The notes under the pieces: generated by a model
Told to the model about the DNA's origin: nothing
The model's database searches: none
Seen by the model: only the letters and a program-made list of their open reading frames with translations
Origin: Gemmatimonadota bacterium
Lineage (GTDB): Bacteria > Gemmatimonadota > Gemmatimonadetes > Gemmatimonadales > GWC2-71-9
Assembly (NCBI GenBank): GCA_016713785.1
Contig: JADJOM010000003.1
Span: 1,073,501-1,137,500 of the forward strand
Reading direction: 5' to 3'
Length of the DNA: 64,000 nucleotides
Made by a program: the position numbers and the translations under genes
In this document: one piece after another, positions 15,972-23,209 of the stretch
How the letters are laid out: every line of letters begins with the position of its first letter
Position numbering within the stretch: position 1 is the stretch's first letter

Positions 15972-17019
15972 GTGCTTCAAAGAAATGAAGATACCGCAGG
16001 GCTTCGAGGGGAGCAACGGCGTGTTCGGGACCCACCGCGCGGGTCAGGAGTGGCGCCAGATCGGCCGGCCATTCCGCCCGGAACTCGAGGGGACTGCCCG
16101 TGATGGGGTGACTGAATTCCAGCCATGCGGCGTGGAGTGCCTGCCGGGGAGCTAGGCGTTCCAGGCTCTCGGCGGCGGTCCGCTGGCCATCGGACATCCG
16201 TCGGCTGCCACCGGCCCCGTAGACCGGATCGCCCACCACCGGATGGCCCACGTGGGCCAGGTGCACCCGGATCTGGTGGGTCCGGCCCGTGTGCAGCTCC
16301 AGCCGGAGCAGGTCCACGAGCGGCAGCCGGGCGATGACGTACGCATCGGTCTTCGCCTCGCGTCCCGCCGGATCGACGACAATCCGCTTGCGGTCGCGGG
16401 CGTGACGGGCCAGCGGGGCGCTGATGACCAGCGGGCTCTCATCGAGGTGGCCCCAGACCAGCGCCGCGTAGCGCCGCCGGATGCGCCGCGCGGCCAGCAT
16501 GGCGCCCAGCCGCCGGTGCGCCAGGTCCGTCTTGGCCACGACCATGAGGCCGCTGGTGTCGCGGTCGAGCCGGTGGACGATGCCGGGACGGCCCTCCGCC
16601 CCGCCGGAGAGGGTGGTGCCACGGGCCACCAGGGCGTTCACCAGGGTGTCGTCCCAGTGGCCCGGCGCCGGGTGCACCACGAGCCCCGCCGGCTTGTTGA
16701 TGATGGCGAGGTGATCGTCCTCGAAGAGGATCTCGAGGGGGATCGCGGTGGGGGTGAGCGTCCGGGGCGCCTCGTCCTCCGGGAACGCCACCCGGACGGT
16801 CTCGCCGCGGGCCAGGGTCCGGGAGGCGCGGGCCACGTCGGTGTTCACCTGCACCCGCGCGTCGGCCACCAGGCGTGCGGCCTGGGTGCGCGAGAGCTGC
16901 AGCTGGTCGGCGAGGAAGCGGTCGAGGCGTTCGGTCGCGGGCGGGAGGACCGTGAAGGTCAGCGCGGTATAGCGGGCGAGGAGGTCCGAGGCGTCGTCTC
17001 CCCTCCCGGCTGCGCTCAC
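15964..17019 (-). CDS. rluD: RluD-family 23S rRNA pseudouridine synthase
   Basis: RluA/RluD enzymes convert uridines of large-subunit rRNA to pseudouridine. The 351-residue protein has an N-terminal S4 RNA-binding domain (about 29-85, RLDRFLADQLQLSRTQAARL) and the catalytic domain with GIVHRLDRDTSGLMVVAK, whose aspartate is the nucleophile, plus LHTGRTHQIRVHL. The GTG start at 17019 overlaps lspA by 4 nt. The lspA-rluD neighbourhood matches the Bacillus lspA-ylyB order. The exact target uridine cannot be told from sequence alone. Confidence 0.93.
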   Translation of the reverse strand: MSAAGRGDDASDLLARYTALTFTVLPPATERLDRFLADQLQLSRTQAARLVADARVQVNTDVARASRTLARGETVRVAFPEDEAPRTLTPTAIPLEILFEDDHLAIINKPAGLVVHPAPGHWDDTLVNALVARGTTLSGGAEGRPGIVHRLDRDTSGLMVVAKTDLAHRRLGAMLAARRIRRRYAALVWGHLDESPLVISAPLARHARDRKRIVVDPAGREAKTDAYVIARLPLVDLLRLELHTGRTHQIRVHLAHVGHPVVGDPVYGAGGSRRMSDGQRTAAESLERLAPRQALHAAWLEFSHPITGSPLEFRAEWPADLAPLLTRAVGPEHAVAPLEALRYLHFFEAHG

Positions 17020-17582
17020 TCGTCGCCCCGGGCCACGGAGACCGGTTCTGGCGGCGTGGGCTCGGGAGGCAGCGGGCGGCCGGGTGGTTCCGCCTGGGCG
17101 TCGCGCCGGGCATCCTCCTGCCAGAGGGAGATGGCCAGCAGCACCGCGCCGCAGCTCACCGCCATGTCGGCGACGTTGAACGTGGGCCAGCGGTAGCCAC
17201 CGACCCCCAGGTCGAGGAAGTCGACGACGCCACGCGGGGAGCGGACGCGGTCCACGAGGTTCCCGATGGCGCCCCCGCTGACCAGCCCGAGCGAGAGCTG
17301 GCGGAACCAGTCGCCCGGCGCGGCAGCGCGGTGGTAGCGGTAGAGCAGCACCACGGCCCCGACGGCGATGGCCATGAAGATCCAGCGCGAGAACGGCCCG
17401 AGGTGCAGGCCGAACGCCGCGCCCGGGTTGTAGACCAGGCGGAGCTGGAAGACGTCGCCGATGACCGAGTGCCCCGCCGAGCGGAACAGGTACTGCTCGG
17501 CGAGGGCCTTGGTGAGGAGGTCGAGGACCAGCGCGACCGTGGCGGCGCCCCAGTAGAGCCGGCGCTCAGCGCCGCTTGCCAT
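17016..17582 (-). CDS. lspA: lipoprotein signal peptidase LspA
   Basis: LspA cleaves signal peptides of prolipoproteins in the inner membrane. The 188-residue protein has four hydrophobic segments (about 8-25, 65-85, 95-112 and 135-155) and the conserved motifs VYNPGAAFG, GGAIGNLVDR and FNVADMAV; the aspartates in the last two form the catalytic dyad. An unusual proline-rich tail (PPGRPLPPEPTPPEP) extends the C-terminus by about 25 residues. Several probable lipoproteins in this window (34040-35623, 56379-57689, 59114-59986) are likely substrates. Its start lies 17 nt inside the upstream DksA/TraR gene. Confidence 0.95.
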   Translation of the reverse strand: MASGAERRLYWGAATVALVLDLLTKALAEQYLFRSAGHSVIGDVFQLRLVYNPGAAFGLHLGPFSRWIFMAIAVGAVVLLYRYHRAAAPGDWFRQLSLGLVSGGAIGNLVDRVRSPRGVVDFLDLGVGGYRWPTFNVADMAVSCGAVLLAISLWQEDARRDAQAEPPGRPLPPEPTPPEPVSVARGDE

Positions 17583-17949
17583 TCTCTTCTTTTTCCTTGC
17601 ACTCGATGCAGAGCCGCGCGTGCGGGAGCGCGTCGAGCCGCTCGAAGTTGATCTCCTTGCCGCAGGTGTGGCAGATGCCGAAGCGGTCGGGCGTCTTGTA
17701 CAGCCGCCGGAGCGCCTCGTTGACGTGCCACAGGTACCGGCCCTCCTGCGAGGCGAAGAGGAACTGCTTCTCGCGCTCCATCGCGTCGGTGCCCTGGTCG
17801 GCCATGTGGAACGAGTAGGACGAGAGGTCGCCCGACTCGTTCTGGAGCGTGGCGTTGAAGGACTCGTCGTAGTACCCGATCTCCTTCATCACCCGGGTGC
17901 GCTCCTCGATGAGCCGCTTCTCGAAATGCGCCAGCTGCTTCTTGTTCAT
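17566..17949 (-). CDS. DksA/TraR-family zinc-finger protein
   Basis: The 127-residue protein has an N-terminal coiled-coil-like region (about 1-75) and a four-cysteine zinc finger, CHTCGKEI followed by CIECK, typical of the DksA/TraR family that binds the secondary channel of RNA polymerase. It lacks a clear DxxDxA motif at the coiled-coil tip (the region reads HMADQGTDAMEREKQF), so it may be closer to the Bacillus YlyA/YteA branch than to E. coli DksA. Position supports this: ylyA lies between ileS and lspA in Bacillus, as here. It starts 34 nt after ileS with GGAAGG upstream. Confidence 0.87.
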   Translation of the reverse strand: MNKKQLAHFEKRLIEERTRVMKEIGYYDESFNATLQNESGDLSSYSFHMADQGTDAMEREKQFLFASQEGRYLWHVNEALRRLYKTPDRFGICHTCGKEINFERLDALPHARLCIECKEKEENGKRR

Positions 17950-17983
17950 ACCGCGAATACCTTCCCGTCCGCTGGGGGTGCGC

Positions 17984-20900
17984 TCACGCGCCGAGCCGGC
18001 GCATGCTGAAGGTCACCTGGTGTCCGTCGACGTCCACTGCCTGCTGGTACTCGGCCCCGGGGACCGCGCCACCGAGCTCGATGGCTCGCGCCAGCGTCTC
18101 GCTGGCGATGACGTCCCGGTGCGCCGTCGCGGCCGCGAGGACCGCCGTCGGCCCGTCCAGCCCGAGGGCGATGCGGTCACTCACCGCGAAACCTGCGTCC
18201 CGCCGGAGCCGCTGGATGTGGTGCACCAGCTCCCGCGCGAGTCCTTCCTGGGCCAGATCGGCATCAAGCTGGGGATCCAGAGCGGCCACGAAGGGGCCGT
18301 CGCTTTCGACCAGCCATCCGGTCGCCACGACCTCCCGCTCCACGACCACATCTTCGGAAAGGTAAACGAGTTCCATCCCGTTTTCATGTCGGCGGACCGA
18401 CTCCCCGGCTTCCAGGGCCCGGAGCTGGTCCGGGGTCAGGCGTTCCACCGCCTTGGCCACCGCCGGGGTCTCCTTGCCGTACCGCTTGCCCAGGGAGCGG
18501 AAGTTGGCCTTCCCGCGGAGCCGGACCAGCGCGGTGTCGGATTCCGCGACCTCGACCCGGCGGACGTTCACCTCCGCCATGAGGAGGGGCAGCAGGCGCT
18601 CGAACACGGGCCCGCGCACCGCCACGGGGATCGCCACCTGCATGCGACCGAGCGGTTGCCGCACCCGGAGCTTGCCGGCTTCCCGGGCGGCCCGCGCCAG
18701 TGAGGCCAGCCGGCGGATGGCATCCATGGCGGCATCGAGGGCGCCCGCCTCGACGCCCGCCTCCGCGGGCGCGGTGGGCCATCCGGCGAGGTGCACCGGG
18801 GACCCGGCGAGCGAGCGGTGCAGCCAGTCCGCCGCGAAGGGCGCCGCCGGGGCCATCAGCCGGCTCACCGTCTCGAGGCACTCCCGCAGGGTGGCCACCG
18901 CCGCGCGATCGGCCTCGCCATCCGGCGCCCAGAACCGGTCCCGGTTGATCCGGACATACCAGTTCGAGACGTCGTCCACCACGAAGTCCATGAGCGCCCG
19001 CACGCCGGCCGTGGGTTCGTAGCCCTCCCAGGCGGCGGTGACGGCCCGGGTGGTCGCGTCCAGCCGCGCCAGGATCCAGCGGTCGCTGTCGGGCCGCCCG
19101 GCCACGGGTGGCGCCCCCTCGAGCCGGCCGGCGTAGAGCCGGAAGAACTCGTAGGTGTTGCGCAGCGCGCGGAAGAAGTCGCCGGTGACCTGCGGCACCT
19201 GCCGGCGGTCGAACCGCTTGGGGAGCCACACCTGGCTCGACACCAGCAGGTAGAGCCGGACGGTGTCCGCGCCGAACTCCCGGATCATGTCCCAGGGGTT
19301 CACCACGTTGCCCTTGCTCTTGGACATCTTCTGGCCCTCGGGGTCGAGGACCAGCTCGTTGACGATCACGTTGCGGTAGGCCGGGCTGTCGAAGGCCGTG
19401 GTGGCGATCGCCAGCAGCGAATAGAACCAGCCCCGGGTCTGGTCCACGCCCTCGCAGATGTAGTCGGCCGGGAAGTGGGCCTGGAACTCCGGCACGTGCT
19501 CGAAGGGGTAATGCCACTGGGCGTAGGGCATCGCGCCCGAGTCGAACCAGGTGTCGATCACCTCGGACGCGCGCCGCATGGTGCCGCCGCAGGCGCAGTC
19601 CCAGTGGTAGGCGTCGATGTAGGGCTTGTGCGGGTCGAAGTCCGCGGGCAGCGGCCGCCCCCAGCGCTCCGCCAGGCGGGCGTAGCTCCCCACCACCTCG
19701 ACGTGGGCCGGCTCGCGGTCGCAGACCCACACCGGCAGCGGGGTGCCCCAGTAGCGGTCGCGGGAGAGCGCCCAGTCCACGTTGTTCTCGAGCCACGAGC
19801 CGAACCGGCCCTCCCCCACCTCCGGGGGCTGCCAGTTGACCGTGCGGTTGATCTCGAGCATCCGCGCCTTGACCTTCGAGGTGCGGACGAACCAGCTGTC
19901 CCGCGCGTAGTAGATGAGCTTGCTGGAACAGCGCCAGCAGTGCGGATAGCTGTGGACGTACTGGTCGGTGCGCAGCCAGCGGCCGTCGGCCTTGAGCCGG
20001 CGGATGATCAGCTCGTTGGTCTCATCCGCGGTGACGAGCCGGCCCTCGATCTCGGGCCAGGTGGTGCCGGTGAAGAGGCCGTCCGGCCCCACCGGCCGCA
20101 GCATGGCCAGGCCGTGCTGCTGGCCGGCGGCGTAGTCATCCGCGCCGAAGGCCGGCGCCATGTGCACGATGCCGGACCCGTCGTCCGCGGTGACGAACGC
20201 GCCCGGGATCACCACCGAATGCGCGCGACCATCCGGGAGCGGCACCACGTCGAGGGGCCGGCGGTACCGCAGCCCCACCAGCGACCCCCCGGGGACCACC
20301 GCCTCGAGGGCGAGGTCCTCGCCCAGGATCTCCCGCAGCTTGGCTTCGCGGGTGGTGGCCATGAGGAAGGCGCGGCCGGGGTGCTTCGGGTGCCGGTAGA
20401 CGCCGTATTCGAGCTCGGGGTGCACCGCCGCCGCGACGTTCGACGGCAGGGTCCACGGCGTGGTGGTCCAGACGACCAGCTCGCGCCCGCTGCCGTCCTC
20501 GAGCGGGAAGGTGACGTAGATGGACCTGTCGTTCACCTCGGCGTAGCCGAGGGCCAGCTCGTGGCTGGAAAGCACGGTGCCGCAGCGGGGACAGTACGGG
20601 AGCACCCGGTGCCCGCGGTAGAGCATCTCCCGCTCGAAGAGGCGGCCGAGCAGCCACCAGACGGTCTCCACGTACTCGTTGCTGTACGTGATGTAGGCGT
20701 GCTCGTAGTCCAGCCAGTACCCGATGCGGTTGGAGAGCTCCTCCCACTCCGTCTTGTAGGTGAAGACGCTCTGCCGGCAGAGGCGGTTGAACGCCTCCAC
20801 GCCGTAGGCCTCGATGGCCTTCTTGCCGTTGAGGCTGAGCTGCTTCTCGACCTCGATCTCCACCGGCAGCCCGTGGGTGTCCCAGCCGGCGATCCGGGTC

Positions 20901-21136
20901 ACGGACCGCCCGCGCTGGGCCTGGTAGCGGCAGATCAGGTCCTTGATGGTCCGGGCAAAGACGTGGTGAATGCCCGGCTTGCCGTTGGCCGTCGGCGGGC
21001 CCTCGAAGAACACGAACGGGGGCCCGTCCCGGGTCGCCGCGAGGGTCTGCTCGAAGAGCCGCTCATCCTTCCATCGGGCAAGCAGCTCCTGTTCCATCCG
21101 GTCGGCACCGCCGTCCGGCCAGGGCTGGTAGGTCAT
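17984..21136 (-). CDS. ileS: isoleucyl-tRNA synthetase, eukaryote-like type
   Basis: This enzyme charges tRNA-Ile. The 1050-residue length and the sequences GIHHVFARTIKD (HIGH region), IAGWDTHGLPVE and KMSKSKGN (KMSKS loop) identify a class I IleRS of the longer, eukaryote-like type rather than the shorter E. coli-like type. Editing-domain elements (for example GSGIVHMAPAFGADDY) are present. The start is the ATG at 21136, which overlaps the punA stop by 4 nt; an upstream extension has no family match. Known members of this type are often less sensitive to mupirocin, but that is family knowledge and not shown here. Confidence 0.96.
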   Translation of the reverse strand: MTYQPWPDGGADRMEQELLARWKDERLFEQTLAATRDGPPFVFFEGPPTANGKPGIHHVFARTIKDLICRYQAQRGRSVTRIAGWDTHGLPVEIEVEKQLSLNGKKAIEAYGVEAFNRLCRQSVFTYKTEWEELSNRIGYWLDYEHAYITYSNEYVETVWWLLGRLFEREMLYRGHRVLPYCPRCGTVLSSHELALGYAEVNDRSIYVTFPLEDGSGRELVVWTTTPWTLPSNVAAAVHPELEYGVYRHPKHPGRAFLMATTREAKLREILGEDLALEAVVPGGSLVGLRYRRPLDVVPLPDGRAHSVVIPGAFVTADDGSGIVHMAPAFGADDYAAGQQHGLAMLRPVGPDGLFTGTTWPEIEGRLVTADETNELIIRRLKADGRWLRTDQYVHSYPHCWRCSSKLIYYARDSWFVRTSKVKARMLEINRTVNWQPPEVGEGRFGSWLENNVDWALSRDRYWGTPLPVWVCDREPAHVEVVGSYARLAERWGRPLPADFDPHKPYIDAYHWDCACGGTMRRASEVIDTWFDSGAMPYAQWHYPFEHVPEFQAHFPADYICEGVDQTRGWFYSLLAIATTAFDSPAYRNVIVNELVLDPEGQKMSKSKGNVVNPWDMIREFGADTVRLYLLVSSQVWLPKRFDRRQVPQVTGDFFRALRNTYEFFRLYAGRLEGAPPVAGRPDSDRWILARLDATTRAVTAAWEGYEPTAGVRALMDFVVDDVSNWYVRINRDRFWAPDGEADRAAVATLRECLETVSRLMAPAAPFAADWLHRSLAGSPVHLAGWPTAPAEAGVEAGALDAAMDAIRRLASLARAAREAGKLRVRQPLGRMQVAIPVAVRGPVFERLLPLLMAEVNVRRVEVAESDTALVRLRGKANFRSLGKRYGKETPAVAKAVERLTPDQLRALEAGESVRRHENGMELVYLSEDVVVEREVVATGWLVESDGPFVAALDPQLDADLAQEGLARELVHHIQRLRRDAGFAVSDRIALGLDGPTAVLAAATAHRDVIASETLARAIELGGAVPGAEYQQAVDVDGHQVTFSMRRLGA

Positions 21137-21966
21137 GCGGGAATCTGCTGGACCAGTTCCGCGACCAGCCGGGTGAGCTTGGGCTCGGCCCCGTTGGCGA
21201 TCGCGATGATGTGCTCGATGTCGGCCGGCACCAGGGCGTCGGGGAGGCACTGGTCGGTGACGATCGAGAGCCCCGCCACCTTCATCCCCTGGTGCACCGC
21301 CACGATCACCTCGGGCACCGTGGACATGCCCACGATGTCGGCGCCCATGGCGCGGAGCATCCGGTACTCGGCCCGGGTCTCGAGGTTGGGCCCGGGCACC
21401 GAGACGTAGACCCCCTCGCGCAGGGTGACACCCTGGGCCAGCGCCAGCTGCCGCACGAGCGCGCGCAGCCCGCTGTCATAGGGGTCCGACATGTCGGGGA
21501 AGCGGGGACCGAGCCGGTCGTCGTTCCGCCCGATGAGGGGGTTATCCCCCAGCAGGTTGATGTGGTCGGCGAGGAGCACCAGGTCGCCCGGGGCCCACAG
21601 CGGGTGCATCCCGCCGCTCACGTTGGTGACCACCAGGGCCCTGGCGCCGAGGGCCTTCATCACCCGCACCGGGAAGGTGACCTCCTGGAGCGAATACCCC
21701 TCGTAGCGATGGAAGCGGCCCTGCATGGCCACCACCCGGCGCCCGCGCAGGGTGCCGAGGATGAGCCTGCCGGCGTGGCTCTCCACGGTGGAGAGCGGGA
21801 ACCCGGGGATCTCCTCGTAGGGGATGATCGCCTCGGCGGCGATCTCCTTGACCAGGCCGCCCAGCCCGGTGCCGAGGATGATGCCGACGTCGGGGGCGAA
21901 CGAGCAGCGGCCGCGCACCACGGCGGCCGCCTGCTGGATGCGATCGTAAAGGTCGGTGGCTGTCAT
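21133..21966 (-). CDS. punA: purine nucleoside phosphorylase
   Basis: The 277-residue protein belongs to the trimeric PNP family that splits purine nucleosides with phosphate. It has the phosphate-binding start GIILGTGLGGL, the HAGRLILG segment, MQGRFHRYEGYS, VVTNVSGGMH and the base-site region GMSTVPEVIVA. It would act in cytoplasmic purine salvage, together with the hpt product encoded at 28789. The ATG start overlaps divIVA by 4 nt and the stop overlaps ileS by 4 nt, so it sits as an extra gene between divIVA and ileS compared with the Bacillus order. Confidence 0.94.
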   Translation of the reverse strand: MTATDLYDRIQQAAAVVRGRCSFAPDVGIILGTGLGGLVKEIAAEAIIPYEEIPGFPLSTVESHAGRLILGTLRGRRVVAMQGRFHRYEGYSLQEVTFPVRVMKALGARALVVTNVSGGMHPLWAPGDLVLLADHINLLGDNPLIGRNDDRLGPRFPDMSDPYDSGLRALVRQLALAQGVTLREGVYVSVPGPNLETRAEYRMLRAMGADIVGMSTVPEVIVAVHQGMKVAGLSIVTDQCLPDALVPADIEHIIAIANGAEPKLTRLVAELVQQIPA

Positions 21967-22478
21967 GCGTGTCGCTTGAGCAGGAGCTCCGTCTGGACCT
22001 GGTGGGTGAGCTGCGCGTGGGTCTGCAGCCCTTCGATCTCGCCCAGCTGCCGTTCGAGCAGGGCGCGGAAGTTGGCCAGGTAGGCGGCGAACTGGCGCTG
22101 CAGCATCTCGTGCCGCTCGCGCACCTGCCGCTCCTCTTCCTGGGCGGTGCCCACCAGCCGCAGCGCGTCGGCCCGGGCCTCGCGGATGATGCTCTCCGAT
22201 TCCTTCTCGGCCTGTTCCTGCGCGGCCACCCGGAGCTGCTGTGCCGCGAGCAGCGCCTCGTTCATGGCCCGCTCCCGCTCCCGGAACGCGCGCAGCTGCT
22301 CCTGGAACCCGGTGAGCCGCTCGTCGAGCTTGGCCCGCTCGCGCACCAGGCGCTCGAGCTCCTCCGCCACCCGGTTGCGGAACTCGTCCACCTGCGCCGG
22401 GTCGTACCCGCGGAAGGTCCGCTGGAACTCCTGCGCCCGCACGTCGCTGGGCGTCAGGTGGAACGCATCGTCGCTCAT
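21963..22478 (-). CDS. divIVA: DivIVA-domain protein
   Basis: The 171-residue protein opens with a DivIVA N-terminal domain (LTPSDVRAQEFQRTFRGYDPAQVDEFRNRV), which in characterised members binds curved membrane at poles and septa. A long coiled coil follows (about 40-150, rich in Glu, Arg, Gln and Ala). Such proteins recruit division, polarity or chemosensory proteins. Here it is coupled to yggS (4-nt overlap) and punA (4-nt overlap). Because the same run of genes continues into a polarity-type chemosensory operon, a link between DivIVA and that system is worth testing, though sequence alone does not show it. Confidence 0.88.
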   Translation of the reverse strand: MSDDAFHLTPSDVRAQEFQRTFRGYDPAQVDEFRNRVAEELERLVRERAKLDERLTGFQEQLRAFRERERAMNEALLAAQQLRVAAQEQAEKESESIIREARADALRLVGTAQEEERQVRERHEMLQRQFAAYLANFRALLERQLGEIEGLQTHAQLTHQVQTELLLKRHA

Positions 22479-23161
22479 GTGCCGCGCTCTCCGAAGAGGA
22501 GGGTCCCCAGCCGAACCATCGTGGCTCCCTCTTCCACCGCCACGAGGTAATCCCCTGACATGCCCATCGACAGTTCCGGCAGCCGGTGCCCCTGCCGTTC
22601 CCCGGCGTCGCGCAACTCACGCAGGCGCCGGAAGGCCGCCCGCTGGCGCCCGGCATCGTCCGTGAGCTCGGCCATGGTCATCAGTCCCGCCAGCCGCAGC
22701 CGCGGCAGCGCGGCCACCTCGTCGAGCAGGGCCGGCAGCCCATCCGGCTCCACCCCGCCCTTCTGCGGTTCGGCGGAACAGTTGACCTGCAGCAGCACCG
22801 GTTGCACCGACCGTGGCGCGGCGCGCCGGTCCAGCTCCCGGGCCAGCTCCAGGCTGTCCACCGAGTGGAGCAGCGCAAAGCGGTTGACCGCGTGGCGCGC
22901 CTTGTTCCGCTGCAGGGAGCCGATCAGGTGCCACTCGACCGCAACGTCGGGGAGTTCCCCCTGCTTGGCCAGCGCCTCCTGCACCCGGTTCTCGCCCACC
23001 GCCGTGAGCCCCGCCTCCGCGGCGGCACGCACCGCCGCGGCGGGATGCGTCTTGGTGACCGCCACGATCAGCACCGGATGGCGCCAGCCCGCGCGGGCCT
23101 GGTGCTCGGCAATCCGGGCCCGCACCTCGGCCACCCGCGACCCGATCCCCGGATACGACAT
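22475..23161 (-). CDS. yggS: YggS-family PLP homeostasis protein
   Basis: Members of this family (YggS, YlmE, PROSC) bind pyridoxal phosphate and keep its level steady; no enzyme activity is known. The 228-residue protein shows VAVTKTHP, with the PLP-binding lysine in this segment, then GENRVQEAL, WHLIGSLQRNKA, and the closing LSMGMSGDYLVAVEEGATMVRLG. Its length is standard. It leads the gene run that extends to divIVA, ileS and lspA. There is no Shine-Dalgarno sequence before the ATG; a possible promoter lies just upstream, which would give a leaderless transcript. Confidence 0.94.
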   Translation of the reverse strand: MSYPGIGSRVAEVRARIAEHQARAGWRHPVLIVAVTKTHPAAAVRAAAEAGLTAVGENRVQEALAKQGELPDVAVEWHLIGSLQRNKARHAVNRFALLHSVDSLELARELDRRAAPRSVQPVLLQVNCSAEPQKGGVEPDGLPALLDEVAALPRLRLAGLMTMAELTDDAGRQRAAFRRLRELRDAGERQGHRLPELSMGMSGDYLVAVEEGATMVRLGTLLFGERGT

Positions 23162-23169
23162 GGGTGGTA

Positions 23170-23196
23170 AAAGTAGGCGGGCGTTAGGGTTGGCAA
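23170..23196 (-). promoter_or_regulatory. possible promoter of the yggS-divIVA-ileS gene run
   Basis: Read on the minus strand, TTGCCA (23196-23191) is followed 15 nt later by TACTTT (23175-23170). The TACTTT hexamer ends 8 nt before the yggS ATG and no Shine-Dalgarno sequence lies between, so the transcript could begin at or next to the start codon. The spacing is shorter than the usual 17 nt, which keeps this tentative. Confidence 0.35.
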
Positions 23197-23209
23197 CAGG
23201 GGCCGGACC

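Noticed and set aside
17566..17949. Assignment as canonical DksA
   Set aside because: The coiled-coil tip DxxDxA motif is not clear and the position between ileS and lspA matches ylyA-type genes, so only family level is given.
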